Shown: positions 34,501 through 45,520 of the stretch, piece by piece
Layout: each line of letters begins with the position of its first letter
Position numbering within the stretch: position 1 is the first letter of the stretch
Assembly (NCBI GenBank): GCA_034440635.1
Contig: JAOTON010001597.1
Span: 1,178,001 to 1,242,000, forward strand
Origin: Lepas anatifera
Lineage: Eukaryota > Arthropoda > Thecostraca > Lepadidae
Length of the DNA stretch: 64,000 nt
Direction of reading: 5' to 3'
Notes under the pieces: model-generated
What the model saw: the letters and a program-made list of their open reading frames with translations, nothing else
What the model was told of the DNA's origin: nothing
The model's database searches: none
Made by a program: the position numbers and the translations under genes

Positions 34501-37500
34501 TTAAAATAACACCCTCATATCTCAGATTTTCATGAAAATTTGGGACTAGGGTTCTCAGTGGCGCTGAAAACGACTGTGTTATTTTTAGTCTCGTCCGGAT
34601 AATGGTTTCAGAGTTATAGCCTCGGGCAATCCAGCATCGGACGCGTGCATCGGACTTTTCGCTTGAGTTTTTAGCCATTTAAATTAAACGTACTCCTTCA
34701 AGAGGTTACATGAAAATAATAACAAAAGTCTGAACAATACAAATATGAAAGTTTAATTATATTAATTGGCACGAATATGTATAAAATATAATTCCAAACT
34801 TTTGCAAAGATAAGCATACATATTTCCTATGTTTTTATTGACTTCAAAACAACTTCATGTGAAAGAGCATTGTTTAAACTACATATAATGCCAATAAAAA
34901 GAATGGAGACTACAGAGCAAAATCAGTAACGAGCACCGCAGACCAAGCCCAACACCGTCGCCGGCCACTCAGCCTGCAGTCGGCACGCCGCCTAGACGCG
35001 TCCGGTTGGAAGTGGGGTAACGGGGAGGGGAGAACTGAGCAAGGCTGCGCTCGGTGACATTGCGAATGAACTAGATGTGGTGTGGAGGCTACTATTGCGA
35101 ACATAAAAATTTGAGCCGTTCCGAAAAAAATGAACGTATTACCAGAACATTCGGAACAATTCCGACACTCTGGTGCATTTGGTGGAAAATGTAGTGGGAG
35201 GATTATGCGTCAGAAGCCGATTATTACTGTTGTCTTAGGTTTGTTTTAGATAGTTTTTTCTTCCCATGCCCAAAAAAGTTGCATGTATCCCAGTTCAATT
35301 TATATTAGAGAGCACACATCATAAACAAAAAGTCACATAGCGTCCACGCCGACAACTGCTTTTCGAACATATGAGATTAAGACATGATGCTTTATTTAAG
35401 ATCTGACCCACGGATCAGATGAACGACTCCATCACATGGTGCCATTGAACTTCACAGATTCAATTTAAGACTAGAACCTTCTGTCCCTCATCATTCGAGA
35501 GCTTATGGACAATAACGGTCTTCGAATTAGCCGGTACGAACTTGTGAATCTTTAATGTTCCTTTTCTCGCGACTGCTTTATTGAAACCTTTTCTGCACTC
35601 AGTAGCTAATTCAAGTACTTTTTGTTGAAGCATTTTGGGTAGAGATCGAGGCAGGCAATGGAACACTGATTTCCGTGTCCCCTTCCAAGCATGTTTGCTG
35701 AGATCGTAAGGGGATGGGTACCCCCTGCCAGTAAAGGTGGTCCGGGGCCTCATATCAGCGCGTGTTAAAAAGCACACCGGAGAGGAGCCTCGGAGGCCCC
35801 CACCTACTTTTTTCTAGGTGGCTGGAGAACCCTTCGTGGCCAAAAAACGTTATTTCACTACGTTTGAGAATATTCAATGGCACGTCGATTGGTCAAATAA
35901 CCTTGAAAACCGGCCCCAATTTTGTTATTATAGGCTTTCAAAGTTAAACCCTTTATTTTGAGATCGCTGCAATTGCACGGTTGCAACAGTTCGCGTGCAT
36001 CAAAGACCAACTGGCAACGTTATAGCGCCAAATAAAACGAGAGTATATGTCAATTTCACCCGTCATTTTTTTCTAAAAGATCCGCCACCCCATTTTAATA
36101 GGCAGCCAGGCGTGCCCCACCGTGATCCCAGCGACAACAGCACCCTTACGTTAACACCAGAAACATAAAATTAAACGAGTCGTGGCACGCCTTGCTAGGA
36201 AATGAAGCAAAAACATAAGATAGCAAAAACAACTGTGTTACTATTTAAGGAATTGTTATAAAAAAGGTTGCTTAAAGAAAGCTTCTGTAAAATGTTACAG
36301 AAGCCTCGACCATTAACCCACTGTTAATAAAAGAGAGAGACTGGTCACACATAATCGTATAGTGTTAGTGCTCATTTCCATGCAGACTACCCCATGCGGA
36401 TCTAAGTTAGTAATTCCCTGGAATCTAGCAGACAAGTAGACGAACTACTAACATCTACCAGAAAACAAGGGCTGACTGAGGGGATTTTTTTAGATGATGA
36501 TGAGGTGATAGTGACTTAAGATGTGCGCATGATTTTTGCGAGTCCCACGTGGGAAGACCACAGTGCGGACTACCACCGCGTGCTGAAACACTTTTTATGA
36601 TGATGAGGTGAGGGTGACTTAAGATGAGAGCATGATATTATGTGTGTCAAGCGTGGAAACACCACAAAGTCATCTGACCTAGGGTGCTGAACCACAGACA
36701 TGTTTAATATACGTTACAAGTAACGTCTTTAGAACCTGTTCTAGATGCTGAGGAGAGGGTTACATATGAAAGCATGATTACGCATGTAAGAGCCCCACTC
36801 TATAACCCCCTCAGGCCAGTAAGCGAGGAAAACCCTGTTGCTCACCGGCCGTCAAAGGCAAATAAAGGAAGCTCATGCTTTACCAAAGATACATATTTCC
36901 TCATTAACGTAATCGGCCAGATGTCATGTCGACAAGAAAAGAGAGAATACAAGAGAAGATTCGCGTCCACACTTACTTACGATGATCTCCAGGAGAAATG
37001 AAATCCTTTCAGATGATGATGAGGTGAGAGTAACTTTTGATATGGACATGATTTTTGGGAAATACCACAGTGCAGGCTAAATAGATAATATATAATATAA
37101 TATAGATAATATAAAAAACCATAATATAGATTTCATGAAGGTCAAGGTCACACTTCAAGGCCATACCAGCATTCTCAAAGTCATTGGTGCGGTGCTTCCG
37201 GTCGCATGGCGTTACCCAGTATGACGTATATTATGCTACGACGTCATAGTTAAGATAACTCAATGTAAAGGTCAGGGTCACAGGTCAAATCAAAATGTCA
37301 TGGGTAAAGGTCAATGTTAATTTCCCGTCCAACGGTTGCTATGGTGCAAGTCATGGTGTAAATAAGGGGAATATGTCATATTGTGACGTCTTAGGTCAAT
37401 GACCTTGAATGACCTTAACCCCAAAAATTAAGTTTACAATTCTTGGGACGTTCTCACTATGACTTGCTCTGTTTTTAGTGCATTCTGGACTACTTTGAGC

Positions 37501-39964
37501 TTAACCATGGCATTTCCGGATGAATACCCAGCACGGCTAATAAATATTTGACCTTTATGACCTCGTCTGAACTTACTGACCTAGGTCAATTAAGATCGGT
37601 CATAATATAGATTTCAATAGTTCCAACCCAGTCCCCAACCGGAGTTTTTCTAAGCCTCCTAGTTTCAGAGAGCTCAGGGGGGCTACCAGTCCACCCCCTC
37701 CAGTGCCCGTAAGTGTCGGGCACCTCTCCTGTGCGGGTGTTAAGGAATGTGACATTGATTACAATTTATTGTTTTAAATACATCCTTATCCTCATTGCCG
37801 ACCAATTCCACCATTGACACCTTTTTCGTTACCAGAGACGTTTGATAGGTGCAGCGACGCCGGGCCGCGCTGGCGCACGAACCTCACAAAAGTGGGGATT
37901 GGGACGTTTGGTAGCTCAGATCTCGCTTTCTCTTAAAGTCTCCATTCTTTTTATTACTGAATCTTATAGAGAAAAGTATAAAGAGTAATTTGAGCCCAAA
38001 AAAGTTTAAAATATTTCATTAGGAAAATAGTTTTTATATATTTTGAAAAATTGAAGAATGTATAATATATTTAAGATTAAATTTTTTGAATTATATTTTT
38101 AATGAGCTAGAATCCGTAATTCGTCCTTAAGATACCCAGATTAAGTTTTTATGATATTTGTTGAAGCATACAGGTAAAATGCCGTCTTTAAAAAAGGCAT
38201 GCAAGTGGGTATGGTCAAAATGCCTGAGGCTATAATTTTCAAACCGTAAGTCAGGGAGGAAAATGAATACAAAAATCGTGATCAGCTCCATCAATAGCCC
38301 CCTGACAAAAAATACACCGAAATCTGCGACATGAGGGTGTTATCGACTTGTCGATTTGTCGTGGAATGCCCCACCTGAGGAGGCAGGGGGAGGTCACCGG
38401 CCCGTCAACTTGTAAAGCTGTGCGGAAACTGTCTGTATAGAACGTGCGCAGATAGGGGAGAAGTCTGCCGTCAGTCCTTGTAACTGCCCGTACTTGAACT
38501 CTGTGAACAATACATTAGAAGATACAGAATAGGGCACTTCCCTTGACTTCCAGGGCCTGGAAGTCGGGTTTGAACAGTAAAGCCGATACTAAGCCGTTTT
38601 TTGTCTCATCTCCACGTCGACTACAAATCGTGTGCCTTGTTAGACATAAGATAGTGATTGACTAGTGATTGAAATACAGGTGTACAACAAAAAAGACACC
38701 ATACAGCGAACCTGTCATATAAGTAGACGTATCCGACGACGAAAATACTGTTATTTAACATGAAGACCAATATTCCCTATCAAGCCACAACCATTTTCTT
38801 TGCTCAAATGTCGGAGTCCGGGACAGTTCAACATGTCAGATCGGCTAGCGTGGCCGCAGCCCTGCAGAGAGCAGTCCAGAAGCAGCCGCAGCGCCCCAGC
38901 CGCCGGCTCTGCTTGCCTGCATGTCGGCGGTGGGGTCGTGGCTGAGCTGGCCCGTGTTGCCCAGCTGGAAGGTGCCCGGCGCCACCTGCAGCACGTTCAC
39001 CGACTCCTCCACATCGTGCAGCCGCCACGTCACCGTGTTCAGCGCCTCCTTCAGCGCGTTCACGTACTGCTTGCGCTGCGCCTCTTCATCTCCTCCTGAC
39101 GGCAGGGTTAAAAGATGGCAGGTGGAGATAAAAGTCATCCGATACCGCCGAGTTATGGCGAAGCAGAGGGCTTCATCTTTAACGCACACAATCAGTTTTA
39201 TTCATTATCACCGTTTGCGCACAAAGTCCGTTTTTTTACTACTAAGGCTATAGAAATGAGCAATTTAAATCCACCAGGGATAGCAGTCGAATGGTGCCCA
39301 ACGCATGAATAAGGACGGACCATAATATGTCTTCGCAAATTCCAAGATGATTGAGATCGGTTTGGGTTTTAAACAAGTACCTAGGGTTACGGTAATATGA
39401 CCTCAACAGCAGCCGTCATATTTCGGTAGTCACTGAGGGCCCCAATAAGATCCCTAACAAGATTTGAAAGAATTTTATCACAGGACCTCAGATATTGGAT
39501 GACACAGCTACAAAATGTGTTGCAACTTCAAGCATGCATATCACAAACGTATTGCTCCTAAATGTGTGTGAGAACTGCTATACAAAACATTTTGTAATAC
39601 CTAAAAAATAGGCTTTCTGCATCTGTTTCAAGCACTCAAATACCTGCTCTCTGAGCTTGCAACCAGATAAGATGCAAACTTACAAGTTGTATATCCAATT
39701 TAACATCACAAAAGCTATTCGTACCGATCTTTCCGACTTGTTCTCCGCTGGAGCGCTAAACATGACCTGGACTGGACCTGGCCACACAACAGCTGCTGCT
39801 GATAGTCCCCATCCTTTGCTGTCGCCGCGGCTTCAGTCGCCGCTGAGCTCACCTGTTTCTGTGTTGCCAGCTGCCAGGAACTGGAAGGCATCGCAGACAC
39901 TGCTGCGCAGCTGTTGCACGCAGCCCAGAGCCTTAGAGAGCGACTCCACCGTCTTCTCCGACAT
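31374..39964 (-). CDS. MED27: Mediator complex subunit 27, five exons
   Basis: Exons at 39853-39964, 38917-39095, 34042-34302, 32595-32744 and 31374-31586 (minus strand) join in phase to 915 nt, 304 residues; human MED27 has 311. Similarity covers the whole length: N-terminal helices (LRSSVCDAFQFL), the hinge YGQLLDSYKWTEKV, the middle fold (QHVDALLNAM, RLSISRPCG), IEWVLIRGFDE with TEDGRVDLW and YQVFRK, and the C-terminal zinc-binding-like APCVKCG ... PPTWRDLKTLQPYHEDCKS. MED27 is part of the Mediator tail/upper region, which links activators to RNA polymerase II in the nucleus. Introns 1, 3 and 4 are GT-AG; intron 2 is GC-AG and holds a 3.9-kb transposon. Confidence 0.92.
32595..32744 (-). 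CDS. MED27: MED27 exon 4
   Basis: Fifty codons, phase 0 at both ends (VTLDRVLQAV to YQVFRK). The acceptor is CGTCGGCAG|GTGACG and the donor CGCAAG|GTGCGT. Confidence 0.9.
33779..34041 (-). repeat. 54-bp minisatellite copying the exon 3 splice donor
   Basis: About five 54-bp units start exactly at the intron 3 donor. On the minus strand each unit carries CAG|GTAGGT (one copy GTAGAT), with donor-like G positions at 34041, 33987, 33933, 33879 and 33825. Because 54 is a multiple of three and no stop falls within the array, the exon 3 frame stays open through all units and would add an 18-residue repeat (for example VGMVGLEAVAARTQQSRQ) per donor skipped. Confidence 0.9.
34042..34302 (-). CDS. MED27: MED27 exon 3
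   Basis: Exactly 87 codons, phase 0 at both ends (VLYGQLL to SAVVQ). The acceptor is CCTGCCTCCTCAG|GTGC and the donor GTCCAG|GTAGGT. Both splice sites are repeated in tandem in the adjacent introns. Confidence 0.9.
34301..34466 (-). repeat. 32-33-bp minisatellite copying the exon 3 splice acceptor
   Basis: Five units (starts 34301, 34333, 34365, 34397, 34430) plus the beginning of a sixth at 34463. On the minus strand each contains a pyrimidine tract and CCTCAG|GT (or TCTCAG|GT), as at the real exon 3 acceptor. The sixth unit continues at 38373 on the far side of an inserted transposon. Confidence 0.9.
35640..35764 (+). mobile_element. TTAA MITE subfamily D, right end
   Basis: 'gagatcgtaaggggatggg', the palindrome GGGGATGGGTACCCCC (one mismatch), then AAAGGTGG, 'ggggcctcatatcagcgcgtg' and TTAA at 35765-35768 reproduce the right-end plan of subfamily B (GAGATCTTAGGGGGCGGGTACCC ... 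AAGGTGGC ... GCGTG TTAA). The left end was not found; the body may reach back to about 35400. Confidence 0.6.
36115..36330 (+). repeat. interspersed repeat S, copy 1
   Basis: This shares 'caacagcacccttacgttaccac'-type sequence and CACGCCTTGCTAGGAAAT with 40985-41190, same orientation. Non-coding, ends not defined. Confidence 0.6.
36490..37070 (+). repeat. four spaced copies of a 'gatgatgatgaggtga' repeat
   Basis: Copies begin near 36494, 36597, 36745 and 37011. They share 'gaggtgaNNgtgactt', 'gcatgatttttg', and 'ccacagtgc' or similar, at 100-270 bp spacing. They lie inside the foldback element and may belong to one composite MITE with the following block. Confidence 0.55.
37100..37739 (+). 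mobile_element. TTAA MITE subfamily E, right part
   Basis: The AGGTCA-rich body is homologous to 15560-16100. The right end has GGGGGG..CCCCC complementarity, CCAGTGCCCG, a spacer, then CCTGTGCGGGTG and TTAA (37740-37743). This keeps the general plan of subfamilies A, B and D. No left end was found. Confidence 0.5.
38377..38916 (-). other. remainder of MED27 intron 2
   Basis: It begins at the GC donor of exon 2 and runs to the sixth acceptor-type minisatellite unit at 38373. No other element was recognised. Confidence 0.5.
38917..39095 (-). CDS. MED27: MED27 exon 2
   Basis: The acceptor is CTGCCGTCAG|GAGG. It encodes GDEEAQRKQYVNALKEALN through LSHDPTADMQ. The donor is ATGCAG|GCAAGC, a GC-type donor. 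The next exon starts in phase 0 with VLYGQLL, matching the family alignment and supporting the boundary. Confidence 0.85.
39853..39964 (-). CDS. MED27: MED27 exon 1 (coding part)
   Basis: The ATG at 39964 opens MSEKTVESLSKAL and 37 complete codons. The donor is ACAG|GTGAGC. It ends in phase 1. Confidence 0.85.
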
Positions 39965-40019
39965 CCTGAATCTGACGTGCACGGCGACCGGTCAGCAAAA
40001 CGCCGCAGGTGACTGAACA

Positions 40020-40980
40020 AGATGCATGGCGCGGCTTAAGTCCTGCCCCATGTAGAGCAGCTCATTCCTTCAATTAGGATGATTCGCTTTATAGTATCTT
40101 TAATTTACCACACCATTAAAAAGACACTGAGCAGAATAACTAGCATGATAATTCAATTCATTCAACATCATAATTTGCCCCAAGTTCCAGTGTCTGTCCT
40201 AATCTTCCCACCCTGTCTAAAATTATGAACAAAATTGCCCCAAACCAGCCCTCCCGGAGCTGCCCAGATAAGGTCTCGTTGAAATTTGCCACATTTGACA
40301 GATTTGCACTTTCGCCAGCCAACATTAGGTGTCACTGATAAGAACAATTGGTAGACTGGTCTAGAGGTACCCAATCTTTCTATCATGCGTTATTGACAGT
40401 TTTAACCCCCCCCCCTCCCTTAAAACACTCGCTCGCTAATCGATGATTTCATCATCTTCCATCAACCAACCCGAAGTGATCAGCAACGATCCAATACCTG
40501 ACCCATTCCAGTTATCAAATTCTTAAATTATTCCAATCTAGATCGGTCAGGTTGGGCTAGCAGAAAATTAGAGCATCGATGGGTTTAGAAAACTTAAGCA
40601 GAGCGGAGCAAACGATAATGATAGAGCACGACTCAACCACTTCCGCCATATAAAGTTTGGGATATCCAACGCTGAAAACGATCAAGTTTTGGTCGCCAAC
40701 GGCACCGGATGTACTGCAAACACCGAGTTAAGCCCAAAACGTTCGGTGCTATCCACCCAAAAGAGTTGACTAGACCCCGTACTGTCCACAATGATTTGCA
40801 ATACAAAAGTGTCATGTGAAATCATTTTAAAGCCTTCCTATGACATGCTACAGCCTTTGTCCTTAGAGGCAGGGGGGAACAATTGCGAACTGCGGGAAGG
40901 TCGCGAACTTTCCCCCAGGCCTAAGGTTTTTTCAAATGTTTTTTTTTAAGAAAGGCCCGCTGCAATATTCATGGTTAACC
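40020..40980. other. region upstream of MED27, no gene recognised
   Basis: The MED27 promoter must lie here or in the adjacent bases, but no promoter motif can be named with confidence. A C-run occurs near 40420. Confidence 0.4.
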
Positions 40981-40984
40981 GGCC

Positions 40985-41190
40985 ATTACCTCACCAAGAT
41001 CCCAACAACAGCACCCTTGCGTTACCACTGGACATAAAATAAAAATTCAAGGCACGCCTTGCTAGGAAATAGCGAAAAACGTACAAAGGCTACAAATCAC
41101 TACCCCTGTTTGAGTGCTAATTTTTATACATAAGTGTTAAAGGAGCTGACAGGTGTTCGCAAATGTTGCGAACACCTCGATCTCCACACC
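40985..41190 (+). repeat. interspersed repeat S, copy 2
   Basis: The counterpart of 36115-36330, with the shared segment CACGCCTTGCTAGGAAAT. Confidence 0.6.
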
Positions 41191-41788
41191 ACCAGGTTAG
41201 ACGGAGATCACGTATGCAGGAATAGGTTTGGGTAACTCTTAGTGGGATGGTCTCGCCTATTTACCTTACTTACATAGCGGTGAGGCGCGGTGAAGAATCT
41301 GGTACCAGGAACAGCCACTGTAACCATCCCGGCAGGCACGCTGAGCCCGATTGCCCAGAAACGGTTGCGATGCCCTCGGCCCCCACTTATTCCTCTACCC
41401 TTACAGACCGGAAGGGCGATAGGACACCTCGCGTTTGACTCCCAGTTGATGCACGGATTCGCAACAAAAAACGTGTTGCTCACCACGAGAGCTCGCGATT
41501 CATGCTAATGTTCATGGCCTCAGGTCATCGATAAGATCAGGCCAAAGACGTGATGTTTTACCTTTCAGGGCCAGTTTCGCGGCACTGGCTGCTATCGACC
41601 ATGATATCTGGTGAATACCACATGTAGCGCAATCTATGTACATTGGGATGTAAAGAATGGAACTGAACCAGATCGGTGCCATGTAAACAGGCGGTAGTCT
41701 CCAACTGGAAACGAAAACGTGGCTTCAATAACAAAAGCAGGAAACAGCATAAATACATAATAACAGCACCCTACCGGGGCTACCTTGT
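41191..41788. other. intergenic, no gene recognised
   Basis: No protein or repeat similarity was seen beyond short frames. Confidence 0.35.
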
Positions 41789-42242
41789 TAGAGGGAATGT
41801 GACACCTTTATAACGTGATTTTAAATGAGATAGCCAAGTTGTAAAACATACCGGAAAACCCGGTACTCAATATTTCATTTCTCTTTAAACTTAAAATTTT
41901 CGTGGAGAAAAGCTAAGAAACATCCTGAAATGTACCCTAAATCTACCCCAGCCAGGCGGTTACAGTTGTCAGCCGTTGGTGTGACGACAGCGCTGACATC
42001 ACGGTGAGTAATCAGCCAATTGAAGTCCTTGAAGCCTATTAAATATGGTAGTAACTGCCAGATCATGCTGTCATCCACATGCAGAGCTTATTTTTTACCC
42101 TAGAGGAGCATTTTAAAAATCAAAATATTGGGCTCATTGTAAAATTTGTATAGCAATCATGGACGTTTTCATGATTTTCGGCTAAAAATATCCCTAATTA
42201 TAGTAAATTCCTGGACTCGACCAAGGTGCTACATTCCCTTTA
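41789..42242 (+). mobile_element. TIR MITE family T, copy 3
   Basis: Tips are TAGAGGGAATGTGACACC and GGTGCTACATTCCCTTTA. The interior matches 20892-21364 throughout. It is non-coding and about 450 bp. Confidence 0.8.
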
Positions 42243-42629
42243 AGTAAGTTTCAAAGCGGATATCAAAGAAAGTCGTGATTTTCCGAGTCTAAGTGGGCCC
42301 GCCTTCAGGAGAAAAACTTGCAGGTTGGTCGGCGCCCATATACGCATCAGCTGCACGGACGTCTGAGCAGATTCCGCTGGTCGCGGAGGGGCAGAGACGG
42401 CAGGCGCTGTCGACTGTGCAGAGCTTACACTTTTGGTAGTAAGAGCTGTAGCAGTTCGCCCTCAGAGAGGAGGGGATCCTACCATGGTCAGCATCTGAGT
42501 GTCAATCGTCTGGGCTGACATCACTGATGTCCTCAGGCAACCGCAGGTGGCAATCAGTGGGGTCCCCAGCGGGCTGGGGAACTGGCCTATATGCGTTCAT
42601 CGTGAGCGGGGATTAAGGACGGGAAGATT

Positions 42630-43230
42630 AACCTAGAAACCAGAGTGGCCAGAATGCATCCTCATCCTCCGGGAGCTGCGAGAGTGGCCAGCATCATCAG
42701 GGGGCTGCAGTCCTGGAGTCACAGGGAGGTCCACCGCCACACAGGGCGTGCTGGGGGCCGGGAGGGCGCTGACGGGTGTTCTATGATTTTGCTTAGTGTG
42801 AGGAGCTCTGGCCTTGTCTGGTCCAGGACTTGAAGGGCATTGCAGGGAGGGCATCGGGGCCACTGGTGGCATTGTCTATGGCGCCCTTCCCTTTGCCTCC
42901 TCGACAGGTTTCAACAAGTTGGGGCAGACACCTCAGTCCAAAGGGGAAGGGTCCCCTACAGGAAGCGCCTCGATATGGTGTACCCTCAAAATCTCCTTCA
43001 ACATATTCCCCGGAACAGATTCTATGTATCACGTTGCGGGCTTTGCGATGGTGGCCGAAGTGACCATATTTCAGGCACGTGATGCATAGCTTTAGCTCCT
43101 CGACCTAAGCTCTCACTGAAAATCTGGTATATCTGAAAATCTGGTATGAGGTATGAAGAAGCCTCACATATGTCTAGAACCCTCTTAGTCTGGTTAATTG
43201 TTGCCATTTTGACCCAAATGGCACCACTGT
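42630..43230 (-). pseudogene. possible LINE ORF1 (gag-like) relic
   Basis: On the minus strand near 43000-43090 a frame reads CLKYGHFGHHRKARNVIHRICSG, resembling the CCHC zinc-knuckle run of I/Jockey-type ORF1 proteins with two cysteines lost. A shifted frame continues ASCRGPFPFGLRC. Frame breaks are frequent. Assignment rests on this motif only. Confidence 0.4.
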
Positions 43231-43465
43231 GGACGGCCCTAGCTTCCAGAACTGACTCGGTAAGCATTCAGGAAAGCTCATCTCAAACCTTATGAGGCTT
43301 ACTTTATGGAGCTGAGTCTTACACAAACATCAGGCTACCAAAACCGCTGAGCCCTTTTGCACAAGGAACCCAAGACCCAAGTTATTGTCAACCAGACTTT
43401 CAGATGGTGCTAAGCGAACTCACAAGCACCTGATAGAGCCCTTTCCTGAGAGTGAATATTCATTG

Positions 43466-43515
43466 ACTGTCTCTCTCTCTCTCTGTCTCTCTCTCTGTCT
43501 CTGTCTCTGTCTCTG

Positions 43516-43605
<90 letters not shown>

Positions 43606-43674
43606 TCACTCTCTCACTCACTCACTCACTCACTCACTCACTCACTCACTCACTCACTCACTCACTCACTCACT
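43466..43674. repeat. compound microsatellite (TC)n, (TCTG)n, (CTCA)n
   Basis: Pure CT/TCTGTC units to about 43600 are followed by ACTC units to 43674. The long Ser/Leu and Arg/Glu frames across it are artefacts. Confidence 0.95.
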
Positions 43675-43714
43675 CACATGTTTTAGGAGACATTGGCAAT
43701 GAATTCCATAGAAT

Positions 43715-44040
43715 TCTACACCAGTCTCCAAAGTATGGCAGCAGGCCAGATGAGTCGCACCAGCCATCTAAAATTATCACACCGCCAGCCACTAAAAATT
43801 CACACCAATCTGCCATATACCAGTGATAAAAACGCACCCATTTCTACCCACATGATGCAATGCTACCTCTCTTATTAGTTAGATAGTTAAGGACTTTTTA
43901 TAAAGCACCCTCTTATGTCTTTATAACTATTCAGCCATTATATGTTTGGTTTTTAGTGTCATCTTCCTCGCACCAGTCTTGCAAATTTGCACCAGGTTAA
44001 TAAAATTTGCACCACTCACTCCTGTCGTCAAGGGCACTTG
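43715..44040 (+). repeat. interspersed repeat R, copy 2
   Basis: The inverse of 3290-3640, sharing 'agccatctaaaa', 'caccagtcttgcaaatttgcacc' and the run of short phrases between them. Confidence 0.6.
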
Positions 44041-44823
44041 CACAAACAAGATCACATCAAAAATGCCATACTTTGCACACTGGATTCTACTTTTATCAGA
44101 CCAAGCTATTATAAAACATATTTAACACACTACAAACTGGATAGATGCAAGACTCCAGTAGCGTTCATCTGACTATTGAGGTATCTTTCTGGTGTAACAA
44201 AGGCATTGCAAAATGGTACCAAACTGGGGACATTCATAAGAACCCTGTCCACTTCCGGACAAAATACTTCTGTTTAATGTCCTGAAGGCAGTGGGTCATA
44301 CTCCTCCTTCCGGTGAATTTTATTGGTCAAACCAGGAAATCAAAGTGAAATTTAAGTGTGTAATATCACTTTTCGTCTCTAGGGTCCGCTAGCTAAATAC
44401 CTAAAATAGGTAGGCAGCCAAACTTATGATGACAGCACACACAACAAAACCAACACTCACTCACTCAGACAATGACAATGCACACATCCTCCTCAACGCA
44501 CAAATCAATAGATACCTGGATTATGGGTTAAGTAAAGGTATCTTACCTTTCTTGTTCCCACCACACACGGTGTGTCTACTAACTAGTGGTTGGCAACCGA
44601 CAACCAAAATACCTACCGACAACAAGAAAGAAGATAACACATACTACTCACTCACATTTCAATTTTTTATTTTTATTTGCAACACCGACGAGAGAGAGGG
44701 GAGGAGGAGGCGCGGCCAGGAACAGACTTTACAGCAGGGTTACCCGCTAGGTGACGCTAGTCAAGTCTCTAAAAACCCTCCAAAGCCTTACATGCCGTTG
44801 AAAACCGTCGAAAACCAGCCTAA
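44041..44823. other. intergenic, no gene recognised
   Basis: A 174-codon plus-strand frame (44426-44950) runs into the Harbinger-type MITE and resembles nothing known; its composition is that of random AT-rich DNA. Confidence 0.35.
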
Positions 44824-44826
44824 TAA

Positions 44827-45334
44827 GGGCCTATTCCAGCGCCCCCTCAAACCTGCTCCAACCTCCTCAAAGCTTCTCCAACTTCCTCTCGCCCGGTCCA
44901 GCGCCTCCTTAAACTTCCTCCACGCTTGCCAAAGCTCATCTCAAATCTAATCCAACCTCCTCTCAAACGAAAGGTGGTTTTTCAGAGGAGGTTGGAGGAG
45001 CTCAATTGTGGCGCACAAATTTCAATTGAGAAACTAAAATAAGTTGTTTTACAGTGAGAAACGACGTTTGTGGGCAGCTAAATGTTTTGATTACATTGTT
45101 TTTCTGTATTCCACTTTCACTAAAATACATTAAATGAGTATCAGAAGCCTCAATCAAATTTGATTAGTTTCTTAGCTGCGCCACGCCCGCCATATAGGTG
45201 CTGATCAGGCACAATCAGCTGATATCTCATCCAATCTCATCCAAAATCGGTCCAGCGAACACCGGTTTTTGCGCCTGCTCCGACTTACTCCAAGCTACTC
45301 TCATCTTTTTCTAAGGAGGCGCTGGAACAAGCCC
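44827..45334 (+). mobile_element. PIF/Harbinger-type MITE
   Basis: The left tip GGGCCTATTCCAGCGCC is the near inverse of GGCGCTGGAACAAGCCC. It is flanked by TAA at 44824-44826 and 45335-45337. TAA/TTA target sites and tips of the GGGCNTGTT type are known for PIF/Harbinger transposons. The interior has repeated CTCCAACCTCCTC motifs and its inverse (GAGGAGGTTGGAG near 44980), but no protein. Confidence 0.75.
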
Positions 45335-45394
45335 TAAAAAGCGGAACAGACTGCAGACAATGAAGGGGAGGGAGTGGAATAGAGGGTGCTGAAT

Positions 45395-45520
45395 AGAGGT
45401 GTGACTTTTTGGAAAAAGCTGGTCCCGGTCCCAGCCAACATTTCTTGGTCCCGGCCTGGTCCCGGCGAGAAAGATGTGGTCCCGGCCTGGTCCCGGCAGC
45501 CTTTTTCCCACTTATTGGCT
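45395..45520. repeat. GGTCCCGG-rich block 1
   Basis: Six or more TGGTCCCGG units occur within about 90 bp, separated by unrelated spacers. A similar block lies at 52680-52770. The left margin GAGGTGTGACTTTTTGG recalls a hAT terminus, but no right end or duplication was found. Confidence 0.5.

Larger units (their letters stand above)
34467..38372. mobile_element. foldback-type transposon in MED27 intron 2
   Basis: The left end GGGGCGTTCCATGACAAATC is the inverse of the right end GATTTGTCGTGGAATGCCCC. Similarity continues inward as long imperfect arms of roughly 450 bp, down to AATAAAAAGAATGGAGACT at about 34894 and its inverse at about 37940. The 4-bp duplication ACCT flanks it (34463-34466, 38373-38376). 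No transposase frame was seen. The centre contains later MITE material (35400-37743). Superfamily undetermined. Confidence 0.8.

Noticed and set aside
43385..43702. Ser/Leu- and Arg/Glu-rich frames
   Set aside because: Translation of the (TC)n and (CTCA)n microsatellite.
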